This document shows positions 17,310 to 25,723 of a DNA stretch of 41,279 nucleotides, piece after piece; positions within the stretch are counted from its first letter, which is position 1, and each line of letters opens with the position of its first letter. Position numbers and translations under genes: made by a program. A model generated the notes under the pieces. That model was given only the letters and a program-made list of their open reading frames with translations, ran no database searches and had not been told where the DNA came from. Source of the DNA: GCA-2697345 sp049602715 (GTDB lineage: Bacteria > Pseudomonadota > Alphaproteobacteria > Rhodobacterales > Rhodobacteraceae); contig JBMYRX010000007.1 of NCBI GenBank assembly GCA_049602715.1, positions 1 to 41,279 on the forward strand, given 5' to 3'.

Positions 17310-18395
17310 TCAAAATATTATTACATTACGTCTTGCTGAACCAGTTTTTGTATCGGCTACAGCCTCATTTATTTGCTCTAAAGACCAGGTCCCTGATACC
17401 AGTTCATCCAACTTCAGACGCCCCTGACTATACAGGTCGACTAACCAGGGAATGTCCCTTTTTAAAATAGTTTCTCCCATTTTAGATCCAATAAGACTTT
17501 GTGATAGTGCACCTAATATAACCAGTTCATATTTTGCTTTATCTCCTGATCGAGGCATCCCAACTATATATATTTTTCCTCCCGGACTAAGATATCGCGC
17601 TGCACTTTCAAAGGCCTCTATCGAGCCGACTGTAACGAAAACTGCCTGTGCCATTCGACCGTTTGTTATTTTTCTTATTATTCTCCAAGGCTTCTCTTCA
17701 CTAGCCAATAAAACATCTGTTGCTCCAAACTCTTTAGCAACTTTAAGCTTTTCTTCTATCACATCGATTGCAATAATTCTTTGCGCACCTGATATTCTTG
17801 CAGCCTGGACTGTATTCAAACCTACGCCACCAGCACCAACAACTATTACATTCTCACCTGGCCGTACACCCGCGGTATTAACAACAGCTCCAACCCCAGT
17901 TATTACCCCGCATGAAAGTAAACAGGCAGCTTTTGCAGGTATGGAATCAGGAATACCTATAATTTGACTTTGGTGAACAACTGCTTTTTCCGCAAAGGCG
18001 CCGCAAGCTAATCCATGCTCTAACTGACCCCCATCGAGCATTTTTAGTGGGCCATCAATTCGATCATAGGGTTCATTGCATTGTGTCGGCACCCCTGATG
18101 CACAATGGGCGCACGACCCACATGCTCTAATCAAAGTTAATAAAACTCTATCATTAATATTATACCCGGAAACATTTGTACCAATTTTTGAAATTCTTCC
18201 AACGGCTTCATGGCCATAAACAGCTGGTAGATCTCCACCCCATCCTCCATCCATAAACGTTATATCCGAGTGGCAGACTGCGCATGCTTCCAAACTAACT
18301 TCTACTTCGTCCGTCTGTGGCTCATTTAAAATTACATTTTCTATCGAAAGTGCTTCTCCAAATTCTTTACATATCGCAGCTTTTACAATACCCAT
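17310..18395 (-). CDS. Zinc-dependent alcohol dehydrogenase (MDR, class III-like)
   Basis: A 361-residue medium-chain dehydrogenase. Catalytic zinc ligands are C41 (AVCHSD) and H62 with E63 (YGHEAVG). The structural zinc site is C92, C95, C98 and C106 (CGSCAHC...TQC). The dinucleotide-binding fold carries GAGGVGLNTVQAARISGAQRIIAIDV, whose acidic end after the second strand suggests NAD over NADP. The substrate is not readable; the pairing with the enolase-superfamily gene 26 bp downstream suggests a sugar-acid or hydroxy-acid catabolic step. ATG at 18395 has AAGGA nine bases upstream. It is divergent from pobA, with about 109 bp between the start codons. Confidence 0.87.
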   Translation of the reverse strand: MGIVKAAICKEFGEALSIENVILNEPQTDEVEVSLEACAVCHSDITFMDGGWGGDLPAVYGHEAVGRISKIGTNVSGYNINDRVLLTLIRACGSCAHCASGVPTQCNEPYDRIDGPLKMLDGGQLEHGLACGAFAEKAVVHQSQIIGIPDSIPAKAACLLSCGVITGVGAVVNTAGVRPGENVIVVGAGGVGLNTVQAARISGAQRIIAIDVIEEKLKVAKEFGATDVLLASEEKPWRIIRKITNGRMAQAVFVTVGSIEAFESAARYLSPGGKIYIVGMPRSGDKAKYELVILGALSQSLIGSKMGETILKRDIPWLVDLYSQGRLKLDELVSGTWSLEQINEAVADTKTGSARRNVIIF

Positions 18396-18504
18396 TTTTG
18401 AATCCTTTTTTAATAGAACCCTTGCGCTCCTTTAACTAAGATGCAACTAATTTTTTAATTTTTTTGTTAATAATCAAACTAACTGAAACTTAATAGGTAT
18501 GACT

Positions 18505-19674
18505 ATGCGAACCCAAGTAGCAATAATAGGTGGAGGACCCTCAGGATTACTCTTATCCCATTTATTATATAAAGCTGGGATAGAAACTGTCATTCTAGAA
18601 AAACAGAGCCGTGAATATGTTTTGAGTAGGATTAGAGCCGGCGTTTTAGAATGGGGAACCGTAGATCTATTACAGAAAGCTGGTCTTGGTAATCGAATGG
18701 CCAAAGAGGGCTTTATTCATAACGGTACTTATCTGTCCTCACAGAACAGAGGGTTTCGAATAGATTTTAGTAAATTAATTAAAAACAAAGTAATGGTTTA
18801 CGGCCAAACCGAAGTGACTTCAGATCTCTATAAGGCCAGTGACTCAAATAATATCAAGATCATACATTATGCAGAAAACGTAAAAATATATGATATGAAG
18901 ACTGATTCAACTTATTTAACTTACGACATCAATGGCGTTGGAAAAAGACTAGATTGCGATTTTGTAGCTGGCTGTGATGGTTTTCATGGCGTAAGTAGAA
19001 AATCTATTCCTAAAAATATTCTAAAAGAGTTTGAACGAATATACCCCTTTGGATGGTTGGGAGTTTTATCAGAAACACCTCCTGTCAGTGAGGAACTCAT
19101 TTATGCAAATCACAGTCGTGGCTTTGCACTTTGTTCAATGAGAAATTCTAATTTAAGCCGGTATTATATACAAACACCCGTTGATGATAATTTAGAGGCT
19201 TGGGACGACAATAGTTTTTGGGAGGAATTAAAAAAGAGGATTCCAGAAGAATCTGCTGAAACTTTAATCACTGGGCCGTCAATCGAAAAATCTATTGCCC
19301 CACTTAGATCATTTATAGCAAATCCTCTGAGGTGGGGTAATTTATTTCTTGTTGGAGATGCTGCGCACATTGTTCCGCCGACCGGAGCAAAAGGTTTAAA
19401 TCTTGCGGTATCAGACGTACATTATTTGTTTGAAGCCTTAAAATCCTATTATCAGGAAAAATCTGATCAAGGAATCAAGAATTACTCAGAGAAAGCATCA
19501 AATAGAGCCTGGAAAGCGATAAGATTTTCTTGGTGGATGACTACTCAACTACACCGTTTTCCTAAGCAAACGGTCTTTGATCAAAAAATCCAAGAAGCTG
19601 AATTACGTTATTTGGAACAATCTACTGCTGCACAAACGGTATTTGCAGAAAACTACGTTGGATTACCTTTCTAA
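18505..19674 (+). CDS. pobA: 4-hydroxybenzoate 3-monooxygenase
   Basis: FAD monooxygenase that turns 4-hydroxybenzoate into protocatechuate with NAD(P)H and oxygen. The 389-residue protein follows the Pseudomonas enzyme closely along its whole length: QVAIIGGGPSGLLL (FAD fold), SRIRAGVLEWGTVDLL, VYGQTEVTSDL, CDFVAGCDGFHG, FALCSMRN and RYYIQTP (substrate contacts), GDAAHIVPPTGAKGLNLA (second FAD motif) and the C-terminal AENYVGLP. The frame opens with ATG at 18499, but AGG seven bases before the ATG at 18505 and the N-terminus MRTQVAII favour the second. No pobR, pcaHG or other protocatechuate genes are in the window, so the ring-cleavage genes must be elsewhere. Divergent from the zinc dehydrogenase. 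Confidence 0.96.
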   Translation: MRTQVAIIGGGPSGLLLSHLLYKAGIETVILEKQSREYVLSRIRAGVLEWGTVDLLQKAGLGNRMAKEGFIHNGTYLSSQNRGFRIDFSKLIKNKVMVYGQTEVTSDLYKASDSNNIKIIHYAENVKIYDMKTDSTYLTYDINGVGKRLDCDFVAGCDGFHGVSRKSIPKNILKEFERIYPFGWLGVLSETPPVSEELIYANHSRGFALCSMRNSNLSRYYIQTPVDDNLEAWDDNSFWEELKKRIPEESAETLITGPSIEKSIAPLRSFIANPLRWGNLFLVGDAAHIVPPTGAKGLNLAVSDVHYLFEALKSYYQEKSDQGIKNYSEKASNRAWKAIRFSWWMTTQLHRFPKQTVFDQKIQEAELRYLEQSTAAQTVFAENYVGLPF

Positions 19675-19717
19675 GCCCTAAACTAGTATGTTTTCTCCAA
19701 GAGCAAATTAAATAAAT

Positions 19718-20689
19718 TCAGCTATACTTGCTAATGGCAGACCCAAAGAGTGGTGAGTCTACATTTCCACCAGAAGCTACAACTATCACATCTTCACCTT
19801 CTATAAGCTCTTTTTTAAATATTGCGGCTGCCAATGCTACGGCTCCACCGGGTTCCAAAACTATTTTAAGACGTGAATAGGCTATTGCCATGGCCTTTAA
19901 GCACTCTTCATCTGAAACGACTAGCCCCAACCCGCAATATTGTTTCATAATCGGAAACGTTAAATCTCCAGGTTGAGGTGTTACGATCGCGTCGCATATC
20001 GAGCCAGCTGATTCAATATTTCTTTCAATTTTACCAGCTATTAGAGATCTGGCCACGTCATCAAAACCTTTGGGTTCAACTGGTCTTACAACAATATCAG
20101 GTCTGTACGCAGCCATAGCAGTGGCTATACCCGACGTCAGGCCGCCGCCACCACAACAGACTAGTAGATTTTCAGCACTCACCTTTAGTTCTTTAATTTG
20201 TTCACTGATTTCCAAACCGACAGTTCCCTGTCCTGCTATTACGTAGGGTTCATCGTAAGGTTTGATCAGTGTTAAACCTCGCTCTAATGCTATTTTTTTA
20301 CCTATTTCTTCGCGATTCTCCTTCACTCTATCATAGAGAATAATTTCAGCGCCCATCCCACGTGTATTGTCTATTTTAATCTTAGGAGCATCCGTAGGCA
20401 TTATAATTGTGGCAGATATCCCATGTTTTTGGGCTGCCAGAGCGACACCCTGAGCGTGATTACCACTAGAAAAAGCTAAAACACCCTTGGCGCGTTTAGT
20501 TCGATCCATTGCTGATATAGCTGACCACGCGCCTCGAAATTTGAAAGACCCTGTATGTTGCAGTGCCTCAGCTTTTACGAAAACCTTCCTACCTGCAAGC
20601 TCATCAATAAAGGGTGAACTGAGCAAAGGTGTAACTCTTACGTAGTTTAACATACGTTCTCTTGCAGCTTCAATCATCTCTATATTCAT
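19718..20689 (-). CDS. PLP-dependent threonine/serine dehydratase-like protein
   Basis: A fold-type II PLP enzyme of 323 residues, similar to catabolic threonine ammonia-lyase: it has no C-terminal ACT domain. PLP lysine is Lys50 in GSFKFRGA, FSSGNHAQG binds the substrate, and CCGGGGLTSG is the phosphate loop. Threonine/serine deamination is the most likely reaction, but threo-3-hydroxyaspartate dehydratase, serine racemase and hydroxyectoine-pathway EutB relatives share this architecture. ATG at 20689 has GAGG nearby. It is 18 bp downstream of the haloacid dehalogenase gene and convergent with pobA. Confidence 0.85.
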   Translation of the reverse strand: MNIEMIEAARERMLNYVRVTPLLSSPFIDELAGRKVFVKAEALQHTGSFKFRGAWSAISAMDRTKRAKGVLAFSSGNHAQGVALAAQKHGISATIIMPTDAPKIKIDNTRGMGAEIILYDRVKENREEIGKKIALERGLTLIKPYDEPYVIAGQGTVGLEISEQIKELKVSAENLLVCCGGGGLTSGIATAMAAYRPDIVVRPVEPKGFDDVARSLIAGKIERNIESAGSICDAIVTPQPGDLTFPIMKQYCGLGLVVSDEECLKAMAIAYSRLKIVLEPGGAVALAAAIFKKELIEGEDVIVVASGGNVDSPLFGSAISKYS

Positions 20690-20707
20690 ATTTTACCTCA
20701 AGAACAT

Positions 20708-21391
20708 TTAAGTTATAAGATCAGAAATCTGTGAAAGGTCTGAGACTTCTATTAGTTTTCTAGTAGGCAATCTATCGACAGGTTGTTTAGACCGATTTAC
20801 CCATACTGTTTTAAAACCAAACTCAGATGCCGCAATGGCATCCCAACAATTTGATGAACCAAATAAGACCTCATCGGGTTGGCAAGAAAATTTTTCTTCA
20901 ACCAACTTGTATACACGCACATCAGGCTTAAAAATTCCGACTTCTTCCACACTAATTACTTCGTTAAGAAGATTACTAATACCCGCTGAGTCAACAGCTC
21001 CCTTCAACATATTAGGGGATCCATTTGAAAGGATTGCAGTAGAAAGATTTAAAGCCCTTAAATTAGATAACATCTCATAAACCTCAGGGTAGGATGCAAG
21101 TCTAAAATATAGATCCAACAATTTTTTTCTAAGATCTAGGTTACCACTAAGGCCATTGGCTTCCAATGCCCAATCTAAGCCATCTTGCGTAACACTCCAA
21201 AAATCTGTGTGCTTATTCATAATTGCTCGTAGCCAAGAGTATTGAAGTTGCTTGTTTCTCCAATCATCTGCTAACTTTACCCAAACTCTCTTTAATTCTT
21301 CATTATCAGGTTCAAAAGCCAACGTCCTTGCTGCTGAGCCTACATCGAATAAAGTGCCATAAGCATCAAAAACACAAACTTTGATTGACAT
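20708..21391 (-). CDS. (S)-2-haloacid dehalogenase, type II (HAD superfamily)
   Basis: Hydrolyses L-2-haloalkanoic acids to D-2-hydroxy acids. The 227-residue protein has the nucleophile Asp9 (VFDAYGTLFD), the halide/substrate segment QLQYSWLRAIM with Arg, SNGSP, the Lys in FKPDVRVY and SSNCWDA, all at positions expected for the L-2-haloacid dehalogenase branch rather than a generic phosphatase. The assignment is strong at family level; real activity on haloacids is inferred. It lies 46 bp downstream of fabI and 18 bp upstream of the dehydratase gene, all on one strand, so it may be read through from the fab operon. Confidence 0.87.
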   Translation of the reverse strand: MSIKVCVFDAYGTLFDVGSAARTLAFEPDNEELKRVWVKLADDWRNKQLQYSWLRAIMNKHTDFWSVTQDGLDWALEANGLSGNLDLRKKLLDLYFRLASYPEVYEMLSNLRALNLSTAILSNGSPNMLKGAVDSAGISNLLNEVISVEEVGIFKPDVRVYKLVEEKFSCQPDEVLFGSSNCWDAIAASEFGFKTVWVNRSKQPVDRLPTRKLIEVSDLSQISDLIT

Positions 21392-21437
21392 TCGATATCA
21401 CCTTTTCAAAAAAATCATTCGTTAAAATAAATAGAAG

Positions 21438-22226
21438 TTAAAGGTTTTCACTTTGCGGCATTCCAAGCACATGATATCCCCCATCCACTCTAATTACCTC
21501 CCCAGTTGTAGAAGCCCCCATTTCAGATGCTAAATATACCGCCGTACTTCCAATTGCAGTAAGAGTTGCGTTAGAACGCAAAGGGGCGTTTGCTTCAGTT
21601 TGCCTAAAAGTCTTTCGCGCACCGCCTATAGCAGCACCTGCCAATGTTTTCATAGGGCCCGGACTAATCGCATTAACTCTTACCCCGTTTGGACCAAGGT
21701 CATTTGCTAAATAACGGACTGAACTTTCAAGTGCAGCCTTAGCAGCACCCATTACATTGTAAAATGGGGTCACTCTATTAGAACCCTGGTAGGTCAACGT
21801 AATTAGAGAACCACCTTGTGGCATTAGTGGCAAAGATCTTCTAGCAATATCAATAAAGGAAAAACATGATATAGATAAAGAGTTCTTAAAATTCTCTCTT
21901 GAAGTATCTATGAACCTACCAGTTAACTCAGTTTTATCTGAGAATGCGATTGCATGAATGACAAAGTCCAGCGTTCCCCAATTATCTTTAAGCATTGTGA
22001 AGCACTCATCCATAGAGTCATCGTTGCTTACATCCACATCTACTACCAACGAAGAACCTAAGCTTTCAGCCAATGGCTTTACTCTTCTGCCAAAAGATTC
22101 ACCTTGATAAGAAAATGCTAATTCTGCACCTTCTTGAGATAATGCTGATGCTATTCCCCAAGCTATTGATCTTTCGTTAGCGACACCCATAACGAGGCCA
22201 CGCTTACCAGTCATTAAATTAGCCAT
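21438..22226 (-). CDS. fabI: Enoyl-[acyl-carrier-protein] reductase (NADH)
   Basis: Last reduction step of each fatty-acid elongation cycle. The 262-residue SDR-type protein has GVANERSIAWGIA (dinucleotide loop) and the catalytic Tyr146, Tyr156 and Lys163 (LTYQGS...FYNVMGAAKAA), numbered as in E. coli. The segment HAIAFSDK has Ala where E. coli has the triclosan-contact Gly93; this is common in alphaproteobacterial FabI as I recall, but lowered triclosan sensitivity is only a possibility. ATG at 22226 follows the fabB stop by 5 bp, so the genes are clearly one operon. Confidence 0.95.
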   Translation of the reverse strand: MANLMTGKRGLVMGVANERSIAWGIASALSQEGAELAFSYQGESFGRRVKPLAESLGSSLVVDVDVSNDDSMDECFTMLKDNWGTLDFVIHAIAFSDKTELTGRFIDTSRENFKNSLSISCFSFIDIARRSLPLMPQGGSLITLTYQGSNRVTPFYNVMGAAKAALESSVRYLANDLGPNGVRVNAISPGPMKTLAGAAIGGARKTFRQTEANAPLRSNATLTAIGSTAVYLASEMGASTTGEVIRVDGGYHVLGMPQSENL

Positions 22227-22231
22227 AGCAG

Positions 22232-23461
22232 TTACTCATATAATTTACTCAACAACATTGAACCATTAGTACCGCCAAAGCCGAACGAATTAGTCATTAC
22301 TGTATCTAACTCAATCTTTTGTTTAAGCTGACGAGCTATTTCGGTCGGCATTACGGCTGGATCTAGATTATCTATATTTATCGACGGGGCAATGAAATTA
22401 TTTTCTAACATCAAAATACTGTATATAGTTTCTAGTACTCCTGCCGCACCTTGCGCATGACCAGTCATAGACTTTGTCGAAGATATTAAAGGGGTGGCCC
22501 TTTCACCAAAAACACGCCGAACGGCCTCTACCTCTCCAACATCTCCAACAGGTGTGGAGGTGCCATGCGCATTGATATAATTTACCCTTCGATCGGATGA
22601 AAGAGTTTGCAAAGCCAGGCGCATTGCCCTTTCACCGCCCTCTCCTGATGGCGCAACCATATCATGACCATCTGAAGTTGCGGCAAATCCAGTTACCTCT
22701 GCATATATTTTAGCTCCCCTCGCTCTAGCATGTTCCAATTCTTCCAATACAAGAATACCACCACCGCCCGCTATAACAAAACCATCTCTATCAGCATCGA
22801 ATGCTCTTGAAGCTTTCTCTGGAGTATCATTATATTTGGAAGACATTGCACCCATCGCATCAAAAAGGCAGGATAATGTCCAGTCAAGCTCTTCTCCTCC
22901 TCCAGCAAACATTATATCTTGTTTACCCATTTGAATTTGTTCTGAAGCAACACCAATACAATGTAATGATGTCGAGCATGCTGAGGTAATAGAATAATTG
23001 ATTCCCTTAATTTTGAAAGCGGTAGCCAAGTTTGCAGAAACTGTGGAAGACATACATTTCGGGACAGCAAATGGACCAATTCTTTTAGTTGATCCTTTTT
23101 CTAAGACAGTCTTATGCGCTGTAAGCATCGAAGAAGTTGACGGACCGCCAGAACCAGCAATTAAACCGGTACGATAGTTAACAACATCTTTCTCGTCCAA
23201 CCCAGAGTCAGAAATCGCTTGAGACATCGCTATATAAGCATATCCAGCCCCTGGTCCCATAAACCGCAATACTCTTTTATCAATGTGCTCTGTTAAATTT
23301 ATTTTTAATGTACCCGCAACCTGACTGCGAAAACCTCGTTCTGCCATATCCTCTGAATATTCTACACCAGATGATCCACTCTTTAAAGAAGTGATAACTT
23401 CTGACTGAGAACACCCAATTGGTGAAACTAATCCCAAGCCTGTAACTACAACTCGACGCAT
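22232..23461 (-). CDS. fabB: 3-oxoacyl-[acyl-carrier-protein] synthase I
   Basis: Condensing enzyme required for unsaturated fatty-acid elongation. The 409-residue thiolase-fold protein has Cys162 (ITSACSTSLH), His in NAHGTSTPVGD (about 301) and His in SMTGHAQGAAG (about 336), the Cys-His-His triad, and ends with the glycine loop NSFGFGGTNGS. The frame extends upstream to 23494 inside fabA, but the ATG at 23461 has AGGAG five bases upstream and starts exactly at the conserved MRRVVVTGLG, so it is chosen. It lies 13 bp downstream of fabA and 5 bp upstream of fabI. Confidence 0.95.
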   Translation of the reverse strand: MRRVVVTGLGLVSPIGCSQSEVITSLKSGSSGVEYSEDMAERGFRSQVAGTLKINLTEHIDKRVLRFMGPGAGYAYIAMSQAISDSGLDEKDVVNYRTGLIAGSGGPSTSSMLTAHKTVLEKGSTKRIGPFAVPKCMSSTVSANLATAFKIKGINYSITSACSTSLHCIGVASEQIQMGKQDIMFAGGGEELDWTLSCLFDAMGAMSSKYNDTPEKASRAFDADRDGFVIAGGGGILVLEELEHARARGAKIYAEVTGFAATSDGHDMVAPSGEGGERAMRLALQTLSSDRRVNYINAHGTSTPVGDVGEVEAVRRVFGERATPLISSTKSMTGHAQGAAGVLETIYSILMLENNFIAPSINIDNLDPAVMPTEIARQLKQKIELDTVMTNSFGFGGTNGSMLLSKLYE

Positions 23462-23474
23462 TGATTCTCCTAAT

Positions 23475-23981
23475 TTAGTCGGAAAATAATCCAACCTTCA
23501 TATTTTCAGTATTGTATATTTCTTGGCCATCAGCAAACATTTTACCATTTGCGATACCCATTTTCAGTCTTCGGTCAATTACTCGAGTAAAATCAACATG
23601 ATAGGTAACAAGTTTTGTTTCAGGAGTAACCATACCTGTAAATTTCACCTCTCCTACACCCAAAGCGCGACCCTTTCCAGTCATTCCTCGCCAACCAAGG
23701 TTGAATCCAGTTAGTTGCCATAAGGCATCGAGCCCTAGACATCCTGGCATTACTGGGTCACCTGGGAAATGACACTTGAAAAACCATAAATCTGGATTGA
23801 CATCAAACTCTGCTATTACATGGCCTTTATCAAACATTCCACCATCCAAACTTATTTCTGTAACACGATCCATCATAAGCATTGGGGGCATTGGTAACTG
23901 TGGATTTCCCTCACCAAACATATGTCCTGACGCACATTCTAGAAGTTGCTCTTTACTTAAACTGTCAGGATATTGAGACAT
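23475..23981 (-). CDS. fabA: 3-hydroxydecanoyl-ACP dehydratase/isomerase
   Basis: Dehydrates 3-hydroxydecanoyl-ACP and isomerises the product to cis-3-decenoyl-ACP, the branch point for anaerobic-type unsaturated fatty acids. The 168-residue hot-dog protein has the catalytic pair His71 (KCHFPGDPVMPG) and Asp85 (LGLDALWQL), matching E. coli H70 and D84. First gene of fabA-fabB-fabI; divergent from irr with 167 bp between. Linkage of fabAB to irr recurs in alphaproteobacteria and may tie lipid synthesis to iron status, though no iron box was recognised. Confidence 0.96.
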   Translation of the reverse strand: MSQYPDSLSKEQLLECASGHMFGEGNPQLPMPPMLMMDRVTEISLDGGMFDKGHVIAEFDVNPDLWFFKCHFPGDPVMPGCLGLDALWQLTGFNLGWRGMTGKGRALGVGEVKFTGMVTPETKLVTYHVDFTRVIDRRLKMGIANGKMFADGQEIYNTENMKVGLFSD

Positions 23982-24021
23982 GTTATTTTACCCTTTTAAA
24001 AAAGTTACCTTATTTCGTTGT

Positions 24022-24054
24022 TTGCGTCTAACACTACCATCTACGTTCACGCAA
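24022..24054 (-). other. Inverted repeat upstream of fabA
   Basis: TTGCGT (24022-24027) and ACGCAA (24049-24054) form a perfect six-base inverted repeat with a 21-base spacer, 41 bp upstream of the fabA ATG. It could be a hairpin in the fabA leader or a regulator site. The GC content there stands out from the very AT-rich surroundings. Six bases alone can occur by chance. Confidence 0.25.
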
Positions 24055-24148
24055 GTCCCAGTAAAAATTTGTATCAAATCATTATTGTAAATTACTATTT
24101 AAAATAATATGATATATTTATTATATTATAATACTAAGGTCTGCATAA

Positions 24149-24571
24149 ATGGATACGGCGATTGTAAAACAAGGAACATCATGGCTTACAGAAGCTGGTC
24201 TAAGACCAACACGCCAACGATTAACCCTTGCCAACTTATTGGTTGGAGATGGCCGCCACAGGCATGTAACAGCAGAGAGTCTCTATTCTGCAGTAAAAAA
24301 ATCTGACGAGAATGTATCATTAGCAACCATATATAATACATTAAAGGTATTTTCTGACGCAGGATTAATTAGGGAAATTTTGGTTGATGGAACTAAGTCT
24401 TATTTTGATACACGCATAGATGATCACCCACACTTTTATTGGGAAGATGAAAGTATACTGACAGATGCTCCAAATAATGAGCTTGAGATTACAAAATTAC
24501 CAAACGCCCCAAAAGGAACCAAAGTTTCAAAAGTCGATGTAGTTATAAGACTAAGAAAATCACAGATCTAA
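24149..24571 (+). CDS. irr: Fur-family transcriptional regulator, Irr type
   Basis: A 140-residue winged-helix regulator. The order is WLTEAGLRPTRQRLTLANLL (first helices), HVTAESLYSAV, SLATIYNTLKVFSDAGL (recognition helix) and the dimer domain with FDTRIDDHPHFYWEDE. The Irr branch is indicated by the WED segment after the HxH motif and by the VSKVDVVIRLRKS ending, and by the absence of C-terminal zinc cysteines. Irr represses or activates iron-related genes depending on haem. It is divergent from fabA, an arrangement repeated in alphaproteobacteria. AAGG lies nine bases before the ATG. The molybdoenzyme gene follows after 47 bp. Confidence 0.88.
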   Translation: MDTAIVKQGTSWLTEAGLRPTRQRLTLANLLVGDGRHRHVTAESLYSAVKKSDENVSLATIYNTLKVFSDAGLIREILVDGTKSYFDTRIDDHPHFYWEDESILTDAPNNELEITKLPNAPKGTKVSKVDVVIRLRKSQI

Positions 24572-24618
24572 AAATATAAATATATATAAAACATAAAGCA
24601 GAGTTAGAGTACCGAGTT

Positions 24619-25713
24619 TTGAAAACATATAACCCTTTCAAAGAATTTGTTCGGCCGACTACCGCACAGGATATTTTTAGCGAAATTGAAGTAGAGTTAG
24701 CAAATCGAAATTCTGGTATGCCACTAGAAAGCCTAGACTATGATGTGACCCCGATAGGTCAACATTATCTTCTCACACATTTTGATATTCCAAAATTAAA
24801 TAGTGTGGACCACATACTCTCATTTCGAGGTGAATTTTCAAACCCTTATTCGCTAAATTTAGAAGAAATAAAATCTCTTCCTAAAAAAACAATGCCCGTA
24901 ACCCTTGAGTGCGCTGGTAACGGTCGATCTAATGTGGTTCCCAGAAGCTTCTCTATGCCATGGAAATATGGTGCTGTTGGTACCTCAGAATGGACAGGAA
25001 CACCGTTAAAGGCGCTCATAAAAAAAGCTGCGCCAAAACCAGATGTTGTTGATATAACTTTTACAGGTGCTGATCGTGGGTATGACTCCGGTCATGAACA
25101 TAATTTTGCGAGGAGTTTAACTCTAAAGCAAATTGAAGAATTAGATGTCTTACTAGTTTATCAAATGAATGGCATTCCTCTGTTACCACAGCACGGCTCA
25201 CCATTGAGAATTATTGTCCCCGGCTGGTATGGAATGGCCAGTGTTAAGTGGTTAACAGAAATCAAGGCGCTGAATAAATCATTTGATGGCTATCAGCAAA
25301 CGGGAACCTATTGTTTTCGAACAACTCGGGATGAGCCTGGGATACCTATTACCGATATTCGTGTAAAATCTCTGATGAAGCCCCCGGGGATACCTGATTG
25401 GACTTCTCGCAAGAGATTAGTACCAAAAGGTGAGGTAACTTTAATTGGACGCGCGTGGTCAGGCGATGGACGGAAGATTGAGAAAGTAGAGGTTTCGGTT
25501 AACGGTGAGTGGTTCGAGGCTAAACTTTATAATTCTAATAGTAAATATTCGTGGATAAAATGGGCCCTCGATTGGAAAGCCGTTGAAGGCCATTACACAC
25601 TAGGGTGCAGAGCTACGGATGAAAGTGGCCAAACTCAGCCCGATACTCAAGTATTTGATATTGGTGGCTTTGCCAATAACGCTATTCAGAAAATGGAAAT
25701 ATTTGTTTGTTAG
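24619..25713 (+). CDS. Sulfite oxidase-like molybdopterin-dependent oxidoreductase
   Basis: A 364-residue protein with the molybdopterin domain (about 40-230) and the Mo-co dimerisation domain (about 250-360). The molybdenum-ligand cysteine is Cys98 in LECAGNGR; LPQHGSPLRIIVPGWYGMASVKWL is the cofactor-binding C-terminal part of the first domain. No Tat or Sec signal is visible with the TTG start used here (24619), and no cytochrome gene follows, so it differs from the periplasmic SorAB type. The start has no clear Shine-Dalgarno; a later start at Met34 is possible. The substrate, sulfite or another, is not proven. Convergent with the SDR gene. Confidence 0.82.
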   Translation: MKTYNPFKEFVRPTTAQDIFSEIEVELANRNSGMPLESLDYDVTPIGQHYLLTHFDIPKLNSVDHILSFRGEFSNPYSLNLEEIKSLPKKTMPVTLECAGNGRSNVVPRSFSMPWKYGAVGTSEWTGTPLKALIKKAAPKPDVVDITFTGADRGYDSGHEHNFARSLTLKQIEELDVLLVYQMNGIPLLPQHGSPLRIIVPGWYGMASVKWLTEIKALNKSFDGYQQTGTYCFRTTRDEPGIPITDIRVKSLMKPPGIPDWTSRKRLVPKGEVTLIGRAWSGDGRKIEKVEVSVNGEWFEAKLYNSNSKYSWIKWALDWKAVEGHYTLGCRATDESGQTQPDTQVFDIGGFANNAIQKMEIFVC

Positions 25714-25723
25714 CTTACCTCAA

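Noticed and set aside
23982..24148. Iron-control (Irr) box between fabA and irr
   Set aside because: No convincing TTAGAA/TTCTAA-type dyad; only AT-rich partial repeats are present.
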